52,478 nt of DNA from Gallionella sp. GTDB taxonomy: Bacteria; Pseudomonadota; Gammaproteobacteria; Burkholderiales; Gallionellaceae. The notes below the pieces were generated by a model. That model searched no databases. It was not told the origin of the DNA and worked only from the letters and a program-made list of their open reading frames with translations. This document shows positions 50,519 through 52,478 of this stretch, one piece after another. The position numbers and the translations under genes were made by a program. Location: positions 1 to 52,478 of the forward strand of contig JAUXWM010000055.1 in NCBI GenBank assembly GCA_030681375.1, written 5' to 3'. The first letter of the stretch is position 1. Each line of letters opens with the position of its first letter.

Positions 50519-51706
50519 ATGGTGCGTCCCGCACTGGAGGTCGCGGACATCTTCCGCGCCCACGGTCCGGCGTGGCGGCAGACTCAACAATCCCACCTGA
50601 GTCTGGGGCAACTCAAGGTCATGTCGGCCATCGAACAGTGCCGCAGTGCGGCGCTGGGGGGACATGTGTTGCATTGCCCGGCGTGTGATCATCACGAAAT
50701 ATCCTACAACTCCTGCCGCAACCGGCATTGCCCCAAGTGTCAGGCACGGGCGGCAAAGCGCTGGCTGGAAGCACGTCAGACCGAGCTACTGCCGGTGGAC
50801 TATTACCATGTGGTGTTCACCTTGCCCACACCGATCAGCGAGATTGCCTACACCAACAAGGCGGTGATCTATCGACTGCTGTTTGAGGTCGCAGCGGAAA
50901 CGCTGCGTACCATCGCAGCCGACCCCAAGCATCTGGGTGCACGGATCGGCGCGACGCTGGTGCTGCACACCTGGGGTTCGGCGCTGACACATCATCCGCA
51001 TGTGCATGGCATCGTTCCCGGTGGCGGGCTGTCCTTCGATGGCGAACGCTGGATCGCCTGCAAGCCGGGCTTCTTCCTGTCGGTGCGCGTGTTGTCGCGG
51101 CTGTTCAGGCGACGCTTCCTGGAAGAACTTGAGCTGGTACATCGCAGCGGCCAGCTACGGTTCTTCGGTGATCATCTGCCGCTGGCTGATGCGACCGCCT
51201 TTGCCGACTGGCTCGCGCCGCTACGAAAGTGCGAATGGGTGGTGTATGCCAAACGCCCATTTGCCGGTCCTGCGGCGGTATTGGCGTATCTGTCGCGCTA
51301 CACGCATCGGGTGGCTATTTCAAACTCACGACTGGTCTCGCTGGATGAACGCGGTGTCACTTTCAACTGGAAGGACTACCGCGCCAAAGGGGCGACGCGC
51401 TACAAGACCATGACGCTCAGTAGCGACGAGTTCATGCGCCGCTTTCTGTTGCATGTGCTGCCTGGGGGCTTTCATCGCATCCGTCACTACGGCTTGATCG
51501 CCAATGCCGGGCGCAGCGAGAATCTGGCGAAGGCACGCGAGTTGCTGCATGTTGCGCCACCACCTGCCAAGGACGATGCGTTGTCGGCTGAACCCGTTCA
51601 GCCGACTTTCGTCTGCCCTGACTGTGGCGCAGCGATGGTCGTCATCGAGACGCTGATGCGCCAGCCGAGAATTCGCGCACCACCCTCGCTGCGAGGTTTG
51701 CCATGA
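50519..51706 (+). CDS. IS91-family HUH transposase
   Basis: A 395-aa rolling-circle transposase. An N-terminal zinc region (C53-x2-C56, C66 and C71-x2-C74) is followed by the HUH motif H161-V-H163 in THHPHVHGIVPGGG, and two catalytic tyrosines Y257 and Y261 in AYLSRYTHR. A C-terminal Cys pair (C366-x2-C369) is also present. The protein starts with MVRPALEVADIFRAHG, typical of the family. It is complete. Confidence 0.93.
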   Translation: MVRPALEVADIFRAHGPAWRQTQQSHLSLGQLKVMSAIEQCRSAALGGHVLHCPACDHHEISYNSCRNRHCPKCQARAAKRWLEARQTELLPVDYYHVVFTLPTPISEIAYTNKAVIYRLLFEVAAETLRTIAADPKHLGARIGATLVLHTWGSALTHHPHVHGIVPGGGLSFDGERWIACKPGFFLSVRVLSRLFRRRFLEELELVHRSGQLRFFGDHLPLADATAFADWLAPLRKCEWVVYAKRPFAGPAAVLAYLSRYTHRVAISNSRLVSLDERGVTFNWKDYRAKGATRYKTMTLSSDEFMRRFLLHVLPGGFHRIRHYGLIANAGRSENLAKARELLHVAPPPAKDDALSAEPVQPTFVCPDCGAAMVVIETLMRQPRIRAPPSLRGLP

Positions 51707-52207
51707 GCATTCTCTTCTCTCGATACAGAAACAGTCATCGGCCAGCGCCGGTACAGGGAACTGTTGTTGCGCGCGGTAAAAACGCTGATTATTTTGCGCT
51801 AACTCAACTGAGAATCATGGCTCTCCACGTTAATATGCAGCATCTGAGCCATGACAGTGTCAGTCAATATAACGTGATATCCCCATCAAGCAGCAGCGCA
51901 ATCATTCAAATCCCCATAGACCGTCGCCTGATCTGACGGGCAGCGGCAACATCACGCGGTTTCGTCCCTCGAGGCTTGTCCGACACCTGCCCGCAGCGTT
52001 CCGGTGTATTCTGACCGGCCTGAGGTTGAGGGCAGGCGTCCGACAACCCTTAACATAAGCCGACATTCGGGTGGTGTGCTGACTATGTAGGATAGCTTGA
52101 TGTATAAAATCATCTTAGTCATATAGAATAAAGTGGTTACAGAAGATCAGGCCAGCTTATACAGAACACTGTCCTGCATATGTTTGAATAGTTCTGTCTA
52201 TTTCGTT
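51707..52207. other. Right flank of the IS91-type element
   Basis: About 500 nt without a convincing gene. A 77-codon frame (51703-51936) overlaps the transposase stop by 4 nt but has no recognisable domain and may be element tail. The origin-type end of the element should lie here. No clear palindrome or GTTC/GAAC target junction could be fixed by eye. From about 52090 the sequence becomes A+T rich. Confidence 0.4.
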
Positions 52208-52478
52208 ATGCCCTTGGAGCAAGCTGTGGATGAGTTCATCAAAGAGGAGGCTTTCGAACTCCGGTTACGCGGAGCAGTCTCTTTCGCATGGCAAGTTTTC
52301 GCTCGGAAAGTAGGTGGAGGCTTGATCCCAGTGAATAAGGAAGCTTCGATGCAGCTTCAGTTCGCCTACGTCCTGAAGCAGGTTATCCCGCTCACACTTC
52401 ACAACCCAGATGAAGCGGCTGACATTGAGCTTGAGACCGGAGTGAGAACAAAATCTGGGCCCAACAACATCGACATTC
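52208..52478 (+). CDS. N-terminal part of an unknown protein, runs off the window
   Basis: A frame of 90 codons is open to the last base. It begins MPLEQAVDEFIKEEAFELRL and includes the segments VSFAWQVFARKVGGG and LIPVNKEASMQLQFAYVLKQV, then HNPDEAADIELETGVRTKSG and PNNIDI. The acidic ELETGV...NNIDI part has the look of a PD-(D/E)xK nuclease strand, but the rest is outside. The exact start is uncertain because the frame is open upstream too and no Shine-Dalgarno is visible. Confidence 0.6.
   Translation, partial: MPLEQAVDEFIKEEAFELRLRGAVSFAWQVFARKVGGGLIPVNKEASMQLQFAYVLKQVIPLTLHNPDEAADIELETGVRTKSGPNNIDI

Larger units (their letters stand above)
49500..51990 (+). mobile_element. IS91-family element with accompanying tyrosine recombinase (limits approximate)
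   Basis: Two adjacent plus-strand genes, a tyrosine recombinase (49605) and an HUH transposase (50519), form the pair typical of the recombinase-bearing subgroup of IS91. Such elements move by rolling circle, have no terminal inverted repeats and make no target duplication, so the ends cannot be placed by symmetry; the coordinates are estimates. Both genes look intact. Confidence 0.75.

Noticed and set aside
51703..51936. A 77-codon frame after the transposase
   Set aside because: It begins at the transposase stop by overlap but has no domain; probably non-coding tail of the element.
1..52478. CRISPR arrays, rRNA genes, phage structural gene clusters
   Set aside because: No series of regularly spaced direct repeats, no rRNA sequence and no head or tail gene block was seen on either strand.

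Overview
The left 22 kb is bacterial core chromosome and the rest is accessory DNA. Gene order (yebC, ruvC, ruvA, ruvB, ybgC, tolQRAB, pal, cpoB, queE, queC, then tRNA-Lys and tRNA-Thr), MaeB-type malic enzyme, HrpA, GC-rich codon use and tRNA sequence fit a Betaproteobacterium, most likely Nitrosomonadales (Gallionella/Sideroxydans-like). That placement is an inference from gene content and protein resemblance; no 16S or database search was possible.

Region 1 (1-22090). A long minus-strand run carries Holliday-junction resolution (ruvCAB), the Tol-Pal cell-envelope machine, and two preQ0/queuosine genes. It is interrupted by a UbiA-family prenyltransferase gene between ruvC and ruvA, and by a RES/Xre toxin-antitoxin pair between ruvA and ruvB. 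To its right lie a HerA-like ATPase and a ParA-like ATPase on the plus strand. A minus-strand group follows: maeB, a small coiled-coil protein and a zinc-sensing diguanylate cyclase (DgcZ type), then hrpA and a membrane-anchored glutaredoxin.

Region 2 (22090-25700). A 3' tRNA fragment (anticodon CAT, about 47 nt) preceded by a strong terminator marks a sharp boundary, as expected where an integrative element entered a tRNA gene. Beyond it are a PBECR-like nuclease-fold protein, a nucleotidyltransferase fused to a KfrB domain, and a KfrA-type coiled-coil DNA-binding protein. These are plasmid/ICE-like genes. The KfrB gene lies between two 39-bp direct repeats exactly 1500 bp apart, one being the 3' end of kfrA.

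Region 3 (25700-45900). This is a patchwork of small metabolic and stress-type genes, mostly on the plus strand: LysR/MBL hydrolase, quinone reductase, GST, monooxygenase-like proteins, five GNAT acetyltransferases, cupins, a VanY-like peptidase, a MerR/EthD pair, two EamA transporters, MocR and PhzF. Several members are broken: a DUF1330 remnant, an isochorismatase fragment, a frameshifted thioesterase, and a methyltransferase with one in-frame stop. Some spacers contain hairpins and integron-core-like GTTRRRY heptamers, but complete attC sites were not found. Within it is a self-contained operon (37607-40088) with a promoter embedded in a perfect 16-bp inverted repeat, encoding a membrane protein, a lipoprotein that appears to share its C-terminal domain, a winged-helix regulator and a TonB-like protein.

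Region 4 (45900-52478). An A+T-rich segment carries a ParA-like ATPase, a small partner overlapping it by 4 nt, and a SIR2-domain protein that looks like an anti-phage NADase. An IS91-family element (tyrosine recombinase plus HUH transposase) follows, then the start of a gene running off the window. The best candidates for something undescribed are the ParA/163-aa/SIR2 group, the inverted-repeat-controlled envelope operon, and the 1.5-kb KfrB unit.
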